A DNA stretch of 64,000 nucleotides from positions 1-64,000 of the forward strand of contig CAJXDP010000002.1 in assembly GCA_913052445.1 (NCBI GenBank). The letters are read 5' to 3'. Shown piece by piece: positions 18,626-27,833 of this stretch. This DNA is from an uncultured Formosa sp. Lineage in GTDB: Bacteria; Bacteroidota; Bacteroidia; Flavobacteriales; Flavobacteriaceae. The notes under the pieces were generated by a model. That model saw only the letters and a list, made by a program, of their open reading frames with translations. It searched no databases and had not been told where the DNA came from. The position numbers and the translations under genes were made by a program. Every line of letters starts with the position of its first letter. Position 1 is the stretch's first letter.

Positions 18626-20884
18626 CTACTGTTTTAATAGCTTAAATGTTCTTGATTTGTTATCACTTTCAACTATAATAAAATAAAGCCCTGATTTTAG
18701 ACTACTAACATCAATAGAGACTGAATTTAACTCCATTTGAATTATTTTCGTTAAGTTATATTTTTTACTGAGTAGATCAACGATAAGAATAGTAGTTTTA
18801 GAATTTATTCCTGAAATGGTAACTTTATTTATTGCTGGATTTGGATAGATAAAACTCTCTTGCAAATTTAAACTAAGAGAATTAATTGTTAAGGATGGAT
18901 CTATATATTCATAAGCTCCAATATCTACTATGTTCTCAGAATTTGAAAAATCTACAGGAGCTGATCCTTGTGTAACAAGAGAAAAATCATCAATAAAAAA
19001 ACTGCCTGTAATTCCATCTTCCAAACTAGGGCCTTTAACATAAATCCAAAAGCTATCTGGTTCAGAAGAATGGGTGTAATCTCCACTAAGGACTGTCCAG
19101 TACTCGTCTGAAACTGGAATTGAATTTGAATAAAAACTAGTGTAAACAGGATCGGAACCATCAACATTAGTTCTCAAAGTCAAATTAGCAGTTCCCGATA
19201 CCCCAGGTGACAATTTAACTGAAACATAAAAAGTATATGTTTCTCCTTCAACTAATAAGTTATCTAAAAAAAGTCTTGGACTGTGCCAATTTGCTGATCT
19301 TTCAGAAACAAAGAGACTACTAATTCCTGATTGTGAGGTCTCAGAACTAATATAAACTGTTGCACCCCAAGGTACCCATCCATCTGTAGAGTTTTCAAAG
19401 CTAGTTGACGATACAGCATCATTGTCACTTTCAGTTCGAGGGTTTCCGTTAATATCATTGAGCGGAGAAAAATTTGGATTACCTGAATCAATTGCTGGTG
19501 AGTCAGCAGAAAGTTCAAAGTTTGTTAGTGAAATATCTATCGCTCCATTAACTTCTATTGGAACAGATGTAAATAGCGGATCAACATCTATCATATTACA
19601 ACAAGAAACATAATTATATGGAATGCCATTATCGTCGGAAGGGAGTTTACCATTTAGAAAAATATTATTACTTACATTTCTTGATCCGCTAATATTCTGA
19701 AGCTCTAAAGCTGAGAATAAATTATCTCTTGTAACCACTATGTTATTTACTACCGTAGCATTTACTACTCTATTTGCTTTAATCCCTCCTACTTTTTGCC
19801 CACGATGACTAGGATTTCCATCGTCAACTGATAAATCTTGGATTATTTCATGTACACCATTATAGTACAAAGTATTATTTTGAAAAATAGCTGAGGCTCC
19901 TAACGAATTATCGAAATTAATACCGTTTTTGCCATTGTTAACACAAAGATTATTTTCAAATAAAAATGTACCAACATAATCATCATCACTTCGAGTAACA
20001 TAAAGTCCCTGACCATCCAAAATACTATTATAATCAGCTGTTCCATAATTTGGATTTGTATTTCCTGAATTATCTGGAAGTTGAGTAACAAAAAAAGGAA
20101 TTCGATTCCAATTGTTGTAAACGACATTCCCTCGCATGATCATTTTAATAGCTGTTGAATTATCGCCATCTGTAGCAATTGTTTCAGCATAAACAATAGC
20201 ACTAGAGGCTGATGAAGTCCACCATGTAGCGTTGTAAACTTCATTATATTCAATAGTAATGTGGTCTGAATCGTTAAACCGAATTGCTGAACCTGGAGTA
20301 TCGTGAACGGAATTATTTCTAATAATAATGTGATGATGAGCGCCGTAGCCTCCCCAAATACCCTTCCCTGAAAAATAACTATGGTTATAAGTTATGGCGT
20401 CATTTTCATTTGAAGCTGCTAAAACTTTAAACTCTCTATCAGCAAATGCTACATCATATGAAATTGAAGCCGAAGGTCCTTCAACTTCAAAACCTTCAAT
20501 TACTATATAATTCATATTATTAGAAATTACAATACCTCCACGGCCATCAAACTGAATTTTGGGAGAATGCCCTTGGTAATTTTTCAATGTAATGTAAGCT
20601 CCTTCAGTTCCTGATTTATTAATCGTAACTACATGAGGATTATTCATATTAGCACTTGTAGAAACATTTACAGAGCCATAACCTGAATTTCGGTAAGTTC
20701 CGTTCATTACATAAACCGTTCCGCCTGCTTCAACTTCTAAAATTGCTTTATTAATCGTTTTAAAAGGGGATAATTCAGAGCCATCGTTGGCATCTGAGCC
20801 TGTTCCATCAGAAACATAAAAGTTTTGAGAAGTTAACCCGAAAGAGATTAAATAAAATACTATTAAAATACAGCTTCTAATCAT
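18626..20884 (-). CDS. T9SS-secreted parallel beta-helix protein with inserted CBM22-like module
   Basis: Residues 1-19 are a Sec leader. Residues 20-485 form a right-handed parallel beta-helix: FYVSDGTGSDANDGSELSPF followed by many N-x-[ILV]-x-[NH] turns such as IIIRNNSVHDTPGSAIRF. A carbohydrate-binding module resembling CBM22/CBM4_9 occupies about 490-645 (FENSTDGWVPWG, then SLFVSERSANWHSP). The usual C-terminal cap motif of such helices is split around it (DINGNPR at 477-483, VDIGAYEY at 653-660). Residues 670-752 are a T9SS type A sorting domain (YPNPAINKVTI). It is probably a secreted xylan-active enzyme or binding protein. The fold is shared by lyases and by GH120 xylosidases, and I cannot decide between them. 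Confidence 0.82.
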   Translation of the reverse strand: MIRSCILIVFYLISFGLTSQNFYVSDGTGSDANDGSELSPFKTINKAILEVEAGGTVYVMNGTYRNSGYGSVNVSTSANMNNPHVVTINKSGTEGAYITLKNYQGHSPKIQFDGRGGIVISNNMNYIVIEGFEVEGPSASISYDVAFADREFKVLAASNENDAITYNHSYFSGKGIWGGYGAHHHIIIRNNSVHDTPGSAIRFNDSDHITIEYNEVYNATWWTSSASSAIVYAETIATDGDNSTAIKMIMRGNVVYNNWNRIPFFVTQLPDNSGNTNPNYGTADYNSILDGQGLYVTRSDDDYVGTFLFENNLCVNNGKNGINFDNSLGASAIFQNNTLYYNGVHEIIQDLSVDDGNPSHRGQKVGGIKANRVVNATVVNNIVVTRDNLFSALELQNISGSRNVSNNIFLNGKLPSDDNGIPYNYVSCCNMIDVDPLFTSVPIEVNGAIDISLTNFELSADSPAIDSGNPNFSPLNDINGNPRTESDNDAVSSTSFENSTDGWVPWGATVYISSETSQSGISSLFVSERSANWHSPRLFLDNLLVEGETYTFYVSVKLSPGVSGTANLTLRTNVDGSDPVYTSFYSNSIPVSDEYWTVLSGDYTHSSEPDSFWIYVKGPSLEDGITGSFFIDDFSLVTQGSAPVDFSNSENIVDIGAYEYIDPSLTINSLSLNLQESFIYPNPAINKVTISGINSKTTILIVDLLSKKYNLTKIIQMELNSVSIDVSSLKSGLYFIIVESDNKSRTFKLLKQ

Positions 20885-21061
20885 AATTAGACATTTAACA
20901 TTTTTATTGTCAATTATATTACAGTCTCAAAACAAGAACACTCGCATACTATTTATAAAACTATGGAGTTAAAAGTATGAATTTTGAGGAAATAGATCTA
21001 ATTGATAACTCGTCAATCAGAACTTACATAATTTTAAGTTTTAAATAAACATAATTTAATA

Positions 21062-22501
21062 TTAATTTATAGGGTCTTTATCTACAAAATTGCGCATCAC
21101 TTTTAATTTTTGGCTATACATTTTTACAAGTTTTGCATTGGCTGGAATTTTTGAGATGTCTATATTTTGTTTCAAATCAGTTTTCATATCATACATCATA
21201 TTACCCACATAGGTTTTACCACGATAAAATTCTGTATAAGAATAATTTGCATCAATAACGGCCTCTCCTTGCTTGTAACGGGTATATATTTCATCTTTCA
21301 ATTGTATTGAAGGATTTTTCAAAACGGGGGTTAAACTTTTTCCATGAATGTAATCAGGAGGTGTGATATTAGCAAGCTCACAGAGCGTTGGATACACATC
21401 TACAAGTTCTGTAAAAGAGTCAGTGATTTGATTCTTAGCATAGCCAGGAGATGACATGATAAATGGAATTTTAACCGCTTCATGAAAGGTACTATGCTTG
21501 CACCAAAAACCATGTTCTCCTAAAAAATAGCCGTGGTCACTCCATAGTATAATGGTTGTATTGTCTCTTAACCCTAAATCATCTAACTCTTTAATAAGTT
21601 CCCCTATAAGGGCATCCATGTAGCTAACACTTGCATAATAACCGTGAATAAGATTTCGTGCCAAATCATCATCTAATTTTCCTTGTGCTGGAATGTCTAA
21701 ATAATTTTTTCTAAGCTCTGCTGAATTATGCTGAGCCTCAATGGCAATAAACGGAGAATTCTCTGGTTGGTAGCTGTTATCAGCTAGTTGTATAGAATCA
21801 TGGTCGTACATGTCCCAGTATTTTTTGGGTTGTATAAAAGGTAAATGTGGAGATACATATCCTACAGCCATAAAAAATGGTTGATCATCTTTTTTCAATT
21901 CTTTTAATTTATAGATGGCATTTTGTGTTATTTTGCCATCATTGTATGCATAATCATCTACATCCGGATATTCATATGTGAGATTCTTATTGCCATACTC
22001 TCCTTTTTCTGCGTTATTTACTCTTACTATTGATTTAGGATCCTGAAAGTCAGATTGAATTTGTCCCTTATCTTTTTCTGACCAATGCTGTTGAAAATCA
22101 TCTGAGTGGTGATAAATCTTTCCATAGGAAATTGTTTCATAGCCATTATCCATAAATAGTTGATTTAAAGAAATGGCCTGAGGAGTATCAACCTGTGCTC
22201 TACTAGAAAAATCATTAAACCTATTTAGGCTTGGGCGAATTCCAGTCATCAAACTTGCTCGACTTGCACCACATACAGCTATATTAGTATATGCATTATT
22301 GAACTGGAGACCTTCAGAAGCTAATTTATCAATATTAGGAGTAATCATTTTTGTTTCACCATATGAACTGATCTTAGGTCTAAAGTCATCAATAGAAATG
22401 AAAAGAATATTTTGTTTTTCGGATTGTTCCTGACTTATAATAGTCTGAGGTAATGAGACAATTCCTATGAGTAAGATACTTACTTTGTAAATTAAATTCA
22501 T
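21062..22501 (-). CDS. Type I sulfatase, iduronate-2-sulfatase-like (C-G-A-S-R)
   Basis: Sec leader at residues 1-24. Asp38-Asp39 begin the metal site and Cys77 lies in C-G-A-S-R, the Ala variant of the formylglycine motif, which FGE enzymes accept. WSDHGYFLGEHGFWCKH near 320-336 holds further metal and sulfate ligands, and VGYVSPHLPFIQPKKYWDMYD is typical of the iduronate-2-sulfatase branch (probably S1_7). It resembles the sulfatases at 27834 and 41707, which carry the same Ala variant. It is 479 residues long. It is last in the GH30-sulfatase series; 177 bases separate it from the beta-helix gene. Confidence 0.93.
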   Translation of the reverse strand: MNLIYKVSILLIGIVSLPQTIISQEQSEKQNILFISIDDFRPKISSYGETKMITPNIDKLASEGLQFNNAYTNIAVCGASRASLMTGIRPSLNRFNDFSSRAQVDTPQAISLNQLFMDNGYETISYGKIYHHSDDFQQHWSEKDKGQIQSDFQDPKSIVRVNNAEKGEYGNKNLTYEYPDVDDYAYNDGKITQNAIYKLKELKKDDQPFFMAVGYVSPHLPFIQPKKYWDMYDHDSIQLADNSYQPENSPFIAIEAQHNSAELRKNYLDIPAQGKLDDDLARNLIHGYYASVSYMDALIGELIKELDDLGLRDNTTIILWSDHGYFLGEHGFWCKHSTFHEAVKIPFIMSSPGYAKNQITDSFTELVDVYPTLCELANITPPDYIHGKSLTPVLKNPSIQLKDEIYTRYKQGEAVIDANYSYTEFYRGKTYVGNMMYDMKTDLKQNIDISKIPANAKLVKMYSQKLKVMRNFVDKDPIN

Positions 22502-22509
22502 AATAAAAT

Positions 22510-24171
22510 TTAGTTTGATGTAATATTTGATGCTTTATATCCAATTCGTATGGCTCTAGCCATTAGCTTTTGAGTGAAAGTAATATTAATTGGTTCTGTG
22601 TATAACAACCAACGGTCATCGCCTATCATAGCTTCTGTTTGATAGCCAATTGAAGCACCATTAGTGTCGCAAGACATTTGAACAAGACCATCTGAGTTAA
22701 TCTTGATCATTACATCTGATGTTACTGGCTGAATCATATTAGGCCAAAACCCTTTAATAATTTCACTTTCTGGTTTAAACCCTTGATCGTCGATGTCTGT
22801 TTGCCATTTGGAAAGGGCCGTTCTTAATTCCATAAGTTTCGATTCATAAGCTGGGTTAAAGGCTAAATTATGAACTTCATGGGGATCTGTACGTAAATCA
22901 TAAAGCTCCTCAACAGGTTTTGTTTTCATAAAAATATAAGCTGCATCTCCACTCAATTCTCCGTTAATGTCCATATCAATTAGTTTCTTATTCATGGGAA
23001 CTTTCTCTCGGTATTTATTTCTAAAAATTAGAGGTAGTTCTGTCATGAAGTTTTTAATATAAACAAATCGTCCATCTAAAACTGAACGCTGCATATCTGT
23101 AGATTCATCAAATCTATCGGCAGAACCAAAAATATAATCTCTGGATTCTTTTTTATATCGACCCGCAAATGCCTGACCGTCTGTATGGTCAGGGGGCTCA
23201 ATATCTAATAATGACATGACAGTAGGTCCTAAATCCATTAATGAGACTAATGCATCCTCAACGTCTCCAGCTTTATACATATTTGGGTATCTAATGATTA
23301 AAGGGACGTGAAGCCCACTGTTTCCTACAGCACGCTTTTGTCTCAAAAGGTTTCCACCGTGATCACTCCAGAAAAAGATTATTGTATTCTTAAGTAAGTC
23401 TTTAGCTTCTAAATCTTTTAATAATTGACCAACTTCTTTATCAAGTGCCTCAATATTGGAATATTTAATGGCTAAATCATTTCTAACTTCGGGGATGTCA
23501 GGATAATAATCAGGAACTATAACCTCATTAGGAAATACAGTTAGTGGTTTATCTTTTCGCAACCAAATCCTTGACTCATGAGTAGTATATGAGTTTTTTA
23601 CATAAAAAAAAGGCTGATTTTCTGGTATTTTATCAAATAAGTTTGATCCTAAAGTGTGGTCCCAAGCAGTGAATGGGGCATTAAACTGATAATCACATTT
23701 ATTATCATTAATACAATAATACCCTTCGGCTCTTAGATACTGAGTAAAAGGTTTTACGATTTCGGGTGTTACGACCTCATACTCTGGAATAGGGTTTCCG
23801 GCTTTATCAACTCTATTGGTTATTGTTTTTAAAGTTAAATTTTCTGGAGTCTTATAATTGTTCAAGTCACCTGTGCGCATGTTGTGTGCTCCTAAACGCG
23901 CTGGATACATGCTTGTAATAATCGAGAAACGACTAGGTGCACACACACCAACTGTAGAATATGCATTGGAGTATCTAACTCCTTCAGCTGCTAGTTTATC
24001 AATATTTGGTGTCTTAATTTGATCGACTCCATAAGCGCCCATAATAGGACCTACATCTTCACAACTGATCCAAACTACATTGAGTGGTTCTTTTGTAGCC
24101 TCTTGAGCAGTCACACTAATTGACTTAACACAAAAAAGGATTAAAAAAAATGAATAAATATTAGATTTCAT
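22510..24171 (-). CDS. Type I sulfatase, heparan-sulfatase-like branch
   Basis: Sec leader at 1-22. Glu38-Asp39 replace the usual Asp-Asp pair at the first metal position (ISCEDVGPIMGAYG), common in the heparan N-sulfatase-like branch (probably S1_8). Cys77 in C-A-P-S-R is the formylglycine site. FFWSDHGGNLLRQKRAVGNSGLHVPLIIRYP near 275-305 supplies the second part of the active site. An additional C-terminal domain of about 90 residues (from about 465) ends in KASNITSN and does not resemble the other sulfatases of the locus. Length 553. Spacing is 8-9 bases to both sulfatase neighbours. Confidence 0.92.
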   Translation of the reverse strand: MKSNIYSFFLILFCVKSISVTAQEATKEPLNVVWISCEDVGPIMGAYGVDQIKTPNIDKLAAEGVRYSNAYSTVGVCAPSRFSIITSMYPARLGAHNMRTGDLNNYKTPENLTLKTITNRVDKAGNPIPEYEVVTPEIVKPFTQYLRAEGYYCINDNKCDYQFNAPFTAWDHTLGSNLFDKIPENQPFFYVKNSYTTHESRIWLRKDKPLTVFPNEVIVPDYYPDIPEVRNDLAIKYSNIEALDKEVGQLLKDLEAKDLLKNTIIFFWSDHGGNLLRQKRAVGNSGLHVPLIIRYPNMYKAGDVEDALVSLMDLGPTVMSLLDIEPPDHTDGQAFAGRYKKESRDYIFGSADRFDESTDMQRSVLDGRFVYIKNFMTELPLIFRNKYREKVPMNKKLIDMDINGELSGDAAYIFMKTKPVEELYDLRTDPHEVHNLAFNPAYESKLMELRTALSKWQTDIDDQGFKPESEIIKGFWPNMIQPVTSDVMIKINSDGLVQMSCDTNGASIGYQTEAMIGDDRWLLYTEPINITFTQKLMARAIRIGYKASNITSN

Positions 24172-24180
24172 AGTTTGTCT

Positions 24181-25584
24181 TTAATAATGTGATTTCATGT
24201 AATCATTTGACTTTAATCCCTTTAAATTTTCTTTAGACACTTTATTCCATTTAGAGTTCCTATCCAAAGGATGAAGCGTTGGCTTAATTAGTGGCATCTT
24301 ATTTGAAATTAGAAAATCGTCTTGAGACACCATCCAAGCACGTAAAACCTGAGAAAGCTGACTCTTAACAATGTCAAATTTAGAGTTTTTAATTAGGTTA
24401 TTTTTTTGAAAAGGGTCAGTTTGAAGATCATATAATTCTTCGTAAGGCACATTAGGAAAAGATTCTGCGCCTATTTTAATGAAAGAATTTACAACTATAT
24501 TATTCCCTAAATTAGATTCATAAACTTCAAACGAGTTGTAATTTCTAATAAACTTATATCGCATTCCTCTCACAGCGCGAGAAGGAAATATTTTACAAGA
24601 TTGTATGTTTTGTCTAGTTGCTAATGAAAAAACATAGTCATTAACTTTAGATTCATCTCCTTTAAGAGTTTTGTAAAAACTTTTTCCGTCAATTTCTTTA
24701 GGGATTTCAGCCGATATAATATCTAGAAATGTAGGTAAAATATCAACAAGACTAAGTAATGTTTGTGACGTTGATCCTGGTTCAACAACTCCCGGCCACC
24801 TCACAACAAAAGGAATTCTGAGTCCTTGCTCTGAAACTCCCCATTTTCCTGAAATACCATGATCAGAAGCATATACAAATACAGAGTTCTTTTTTAAGCC
24901 ATATGAATTAACCATTTCTAATACTGCTTCTAACTGAGTGTTATCACTTTTAATATTTTGATAATATCCTGGTTTATAATTAGGTACATTACTTCCACTG
25001 TAGGGCAGAGAGTAGATATCGTTTTTTGTGTAATTGCTATCCTTGGGGTAAGGACCATGGGGATAGTCTGAAGTAACAAATAAACAGAAAGGTTTATTTA
25101 CAGTAGATAAGTAAGTATCAATAGCGTCTAAAGGCAAATAACGATGGTTTACAGAACCAAAATATTGAGTCCATTTAAAAACTGAATTTGGTTTAACATG
25201 ACTCTTTCCTGCCAAAACAACCTCATATCCCTCTACACTTAAATAGTCTATAACTGTTTTTAAATCTTTTTTAACAGGAAGATGATTTGCCATACATCCA
25301 TTTTTTACAGGATACATACCAGTAAATATTTGTGAACGGCTGGGAGCACAGATTGATTGGGATGTATAAAAGTTATTAAATCTCATCCCATCCATCGCGA
25401 GTTGATCTAAAGCTGGTGTATGAACTTTTGGGTTACCGTAGGCACCGTAATCTAACTGATCTTGATCATCAGCTAAATAAAAAATAAAATTAGGCCTATT
25501 TGATTTTTCCTGTGCTGCAGAATGAAAGCACAAGGAAATAAACAAAAGACTAAATAGTCGAATTAGAAATACATTTGTTTTCAT
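24181..25584 (-). CDS. Type I sulfatase, heparan-sulfatase-like branch, coupled to GH30
   Basis: Leader at 1-24. Asp39-Asp40 are metal ligands and Cys79 in C-A-P-S-R is the formylglycine site. The middle of the protein is short compared with the other sulfatases (467 residues in total). YASDHGISGKWGVSEQGLRIPFVVRWPG near 237-264 resembles the heparan N-sulfatase branch. Its ATG overlaps the stop codon of the GH30 gene by four bases (25581-25584), so the two are probably translated together, tying this sulfatase to GH30 products. Sulfate position unknown. Confidence 0.92.
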   Translation of the reverse strand: MKTNVFLIRLFSLLFISLCFHSAAQEKSNRPNFIFYLADDQDQLDYGAYGNPKVHTPALDQLAMDGMRFNNFYTSQSICAPSRSQIFTGMYPVKNGCMANHLPVKKDLKTVIDYLSVEGYEVVLAGKSHVKPNSVFKWTQYFGSVNHRYLPLDAIDTYLSTVNKPFCLFVTSDYPHGPYPKDSNYTKNDIYSLPYSGSNVPNYKPGYYQNIKSDNTQLEAVLEMVNSYGLKKNSVFVYASDHGISGKWGVSEQGLRIPFVVRWPGVVEPGSTSQTLLSLVDILPTFLDIISAEIPKEIDGKSFYKTLKGDESKVNDYVFSLATRQNIQSCKIFPSRAVRGMRYKFIRNYNSFEVYESNLGNNIVVNSFIKIGAESFPNVPYEELYDLQTDPFQKNNLIKNSKFDIVKSQLSQVLRAWMVSQDDFLISNKMPLIKPTLHPLDRNSKWNKVSKENLKGLKSNDYMKSHY

Positions 25585-27770
25585 TGGTTTACTATTACAA
25601 ATTTGATAACCTCTTGGCTGCCTTGGGTAGTTGATTTTAAAATATACAAACCAGATGACAAAAAATCTACGTCTATGTCTATACTTTTCATGGGTGTAAA
25701 ATTTTTGTTATAAACTTCAGTACCGTTAGCTTGGAATATACTAATTTCTCTTGGATAGGAATTTTCAAAACATAATTCAATTTTGGATTGAGCAGGATTT
25801 GGAAATAACTTCAATTTCATTTCATTTTCAAATGGAGAGTCTAAAATAGTACTTAAACTGGTATCTATAGTAAAGACCAAACTTTGCATTGTCATAGGCT
25901 CGACTGACATAGTTATATGATTTGCTTGAAGATCTATATGATCTGTTGACTGACTACTAAAATTGTGAATACTATTATCTGAAGTGATGAAATGTTCTAC
26001 ATCAGTGGTTCCAAAAGGAATTTCTAAATCAAAATTATTTTGAATGTCTTCTGCAAAAAGTTGAATAATAATTTTAGATCCATCAGGAGACCTAAAAGCT
26101 AAAGATTTCAGGGAATTTCCAAAAGAATTTAAATGAATTCTTTGGTAATCTTTCTTTACTAGGTTTGTAAAATGCTTAAACACATAATAGCGCTTTGGCA
26201 ATATAATATTCATGTTAGAATCCCAAAGAACCAATGCAGAAGAACCATAATTGTCTCCTTGATTGACCTCGTTTTGATATTCGTGCTGTTCGTAGAATAA
26301 ATGAAACATGTAAGCGGTTAAGCCTCCATAATTAAAACCATCTATAATGCGATCTATATGGTATGATGCATCTGCCATATCAAAATTGGGACTGTGTAGG
26401 TTTCCTGCCTCGGTTACCCATATTGGTTTATCTAAACTTACAGTCTTAAGTCCTGTCCATTCACTATTATTTATAGTATCTTGATAAGTATGTGTAGCCA
26501 CAATATCAACAGATGAAATTACATCAGGATTTAAAAACATTTGATTGACATAGTTAGTTGTTGATTTGTTAGGATCACTAGAAGATACCCTAAATCCTTC
26601 TGGTGAAAGTATATTGACATTATTTAATAACTCGTTATCTAAACGTTCATTAATATTAATCAAAATAGAACTTAACTCAGAGGGAGTTGTATTCATAGAT
26701 TCGTAAGTCACATTATAATCAGGCTCGTTAGTAGGTGATATAGCCGTAACATTAATTCCGTAATTAGATTCCATTCCATTAACAAAGGCTACTAAAAACT
26801 CACTAAATTCATCCTCTCCTCCAGAAATTAAGGTACCACCATTATTATGTGAATTATTAGTTTTTAACCAAGCAGGGGCACTATTACAATTTCCGATAAT
26901 GTGGTCAAACCCATAGGGACTCAAATCAAAAGCATTATTAAGGGCTTGTGCTATATATCGAGTGGTATTAAAGTCTGGATTACTATTATAGCGGGTCCAA
27001 TTTAAAGCCGAAGTGTTAAGATAAAAAGGATCATCGTTGTCATTTGGGTCTTCTAAATCATGATATACAAAAAAACGAATCATATTTGCTTCAAGTTCCT
27101 CAAAGGCATAGGACTCAATTTGTTGGCGCACCTCATCTTCGAGGGTGTATAAATGCTCTGTCCTTCGTTTAATTCCAGCACCAAAACCATCTACGGTTTG
27201 ATACGTTATAGCATCATTGAATGAAATAGAATTGCCAGCCACTACCTCCACTTCATCTAAAAAGTAAGTAACATCAGAATCCATATACCAAAAATTTAAT
27301 TTATTTTCATCAGCATCTTGTATGACTGTAAAGGTATGAGTGTATTGTTGCCAGTCTTGTGAAATTTCAATGTCATTTCCTTGATAGCTTCCTGGAACAT
27401 TTGGAGCTTGAAATACTACTTTTATTGTTGCGGAATTTGAATTTTCGACTTTAGCCCAAAAACGAACAGTATAACTTTGCTCAGCTTCTACTTCAAACAA
27501 ATAATCACTTTGCGTTTTAACATGCCATCCGTTAGTCCCAAGCGATATAATCTCACTTTTTTGAGCTTTACTACTTCCAGGAATTAAATTTTCAGTTGAA
27601 ATGGAGTAAATTGCTTGACCTCCATCGATTTGAATGTTTGACCAATAATTAAAATTACCTGTCTCTTCGTCTAGTGCTTCAAAATTTCCATTCATTAAGG
27701 GAAGCTGGTTCTGAGATACACAAGCAGTTGAAATAAAGATTAATAAAAATTTGATAAAAGTTTTAAACAC
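25581..27770 (-). CDS. GH30 endo-xylanase-like enzyme, T9SS-secreted, with CBM
   Basis: Leader at 1-19. Residues 24-180 are a beta-sandwich carbohydrate-binding module (LMNGNFEALDEETGNFNYW, ending LDEVEVVAG). Residues 183-640 are a GH30 barrel with its side beta-domain: QTVDGFGAGI (191-200), acid/base Glu349 in SPTNEPDYN and nucleophile Glu454 in WVTEAGNLHS. Residues 655-729 are a T9SS sorting domain (LFPNPAQSKIEL). It should act outside the cell, probably on the polymer backbone. GH30 includes xylanases and glucuronoxylanases as well as other activities; xylan is inferred from the locus. The gene overlaps the downstream sulfatase by four bases. Confidence 0.92.
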   Translation of the reverse strand: MFKTFIKFLLIFISTACVSQNQLPLMNGNFEALDEETGNFNYWSNIQIDGGQAIYSISTENLIPGSSKAQKSEIISLGTNGWHVKTQSDYLFEVEAEQSYTVRFWAKVENSNSATIKVVFQAPNVPGSYQGNDIEISQDWQQYTHTFTVIQDADENKLNFWYMDSDVTYFLDEVEVVAGNSISFNDAITYQTVDGFGAGIKRRTEHLYTLEDEVRQQIESYAFEELEANMIRFFVYHDLEDPNDNDDPFYLNTSALNWTRYNSNPDFNTTRYIAQALNNAFDLSPYGFDHIIGNCNSAPAWLKTNNSHNNGGTLISGGEDEFSEFLVAFVNGMESNYGINVTAISPTNEPDYNVTYESMNTTPSELSSILININERLDNELLNNVNILSPEGFRVSSSDPNKSTTNYVNQMFLNPDVISSVDIVATHTYQDTINNSEWTGLKTVSLDKPIWVTEAGNLHSPNFDMADASYHIDRIIDGFNYGGLTAYMFHLFYEQHEYQNEVNQGDNYGSSALVLWDSNMNIILPKRYYVFKHFTNLVKKDYQRIHLNSFGNSLKSLAFRSPDGSKIIIQLFAEDIQNNFDLEIPFGTTDVEHFITSDNSIHNFSSQSTDHIDLQANHITMSVEPMTMQSLVFTIDTSLSTILDSPFENEMKLKLFPNPAQSKIELCFENSYPREISIFQANGTEVYNKNFTPMKSIDIDVDFLSSGLYILKSTTQGSQEVIKFVIVNQ

Positions 27771-27833
27771 TAAATTTTGATTTAATAAAATATATTTAAT
27801 TCTACGATCGAAATAAAATATGAAAAAATAGTT

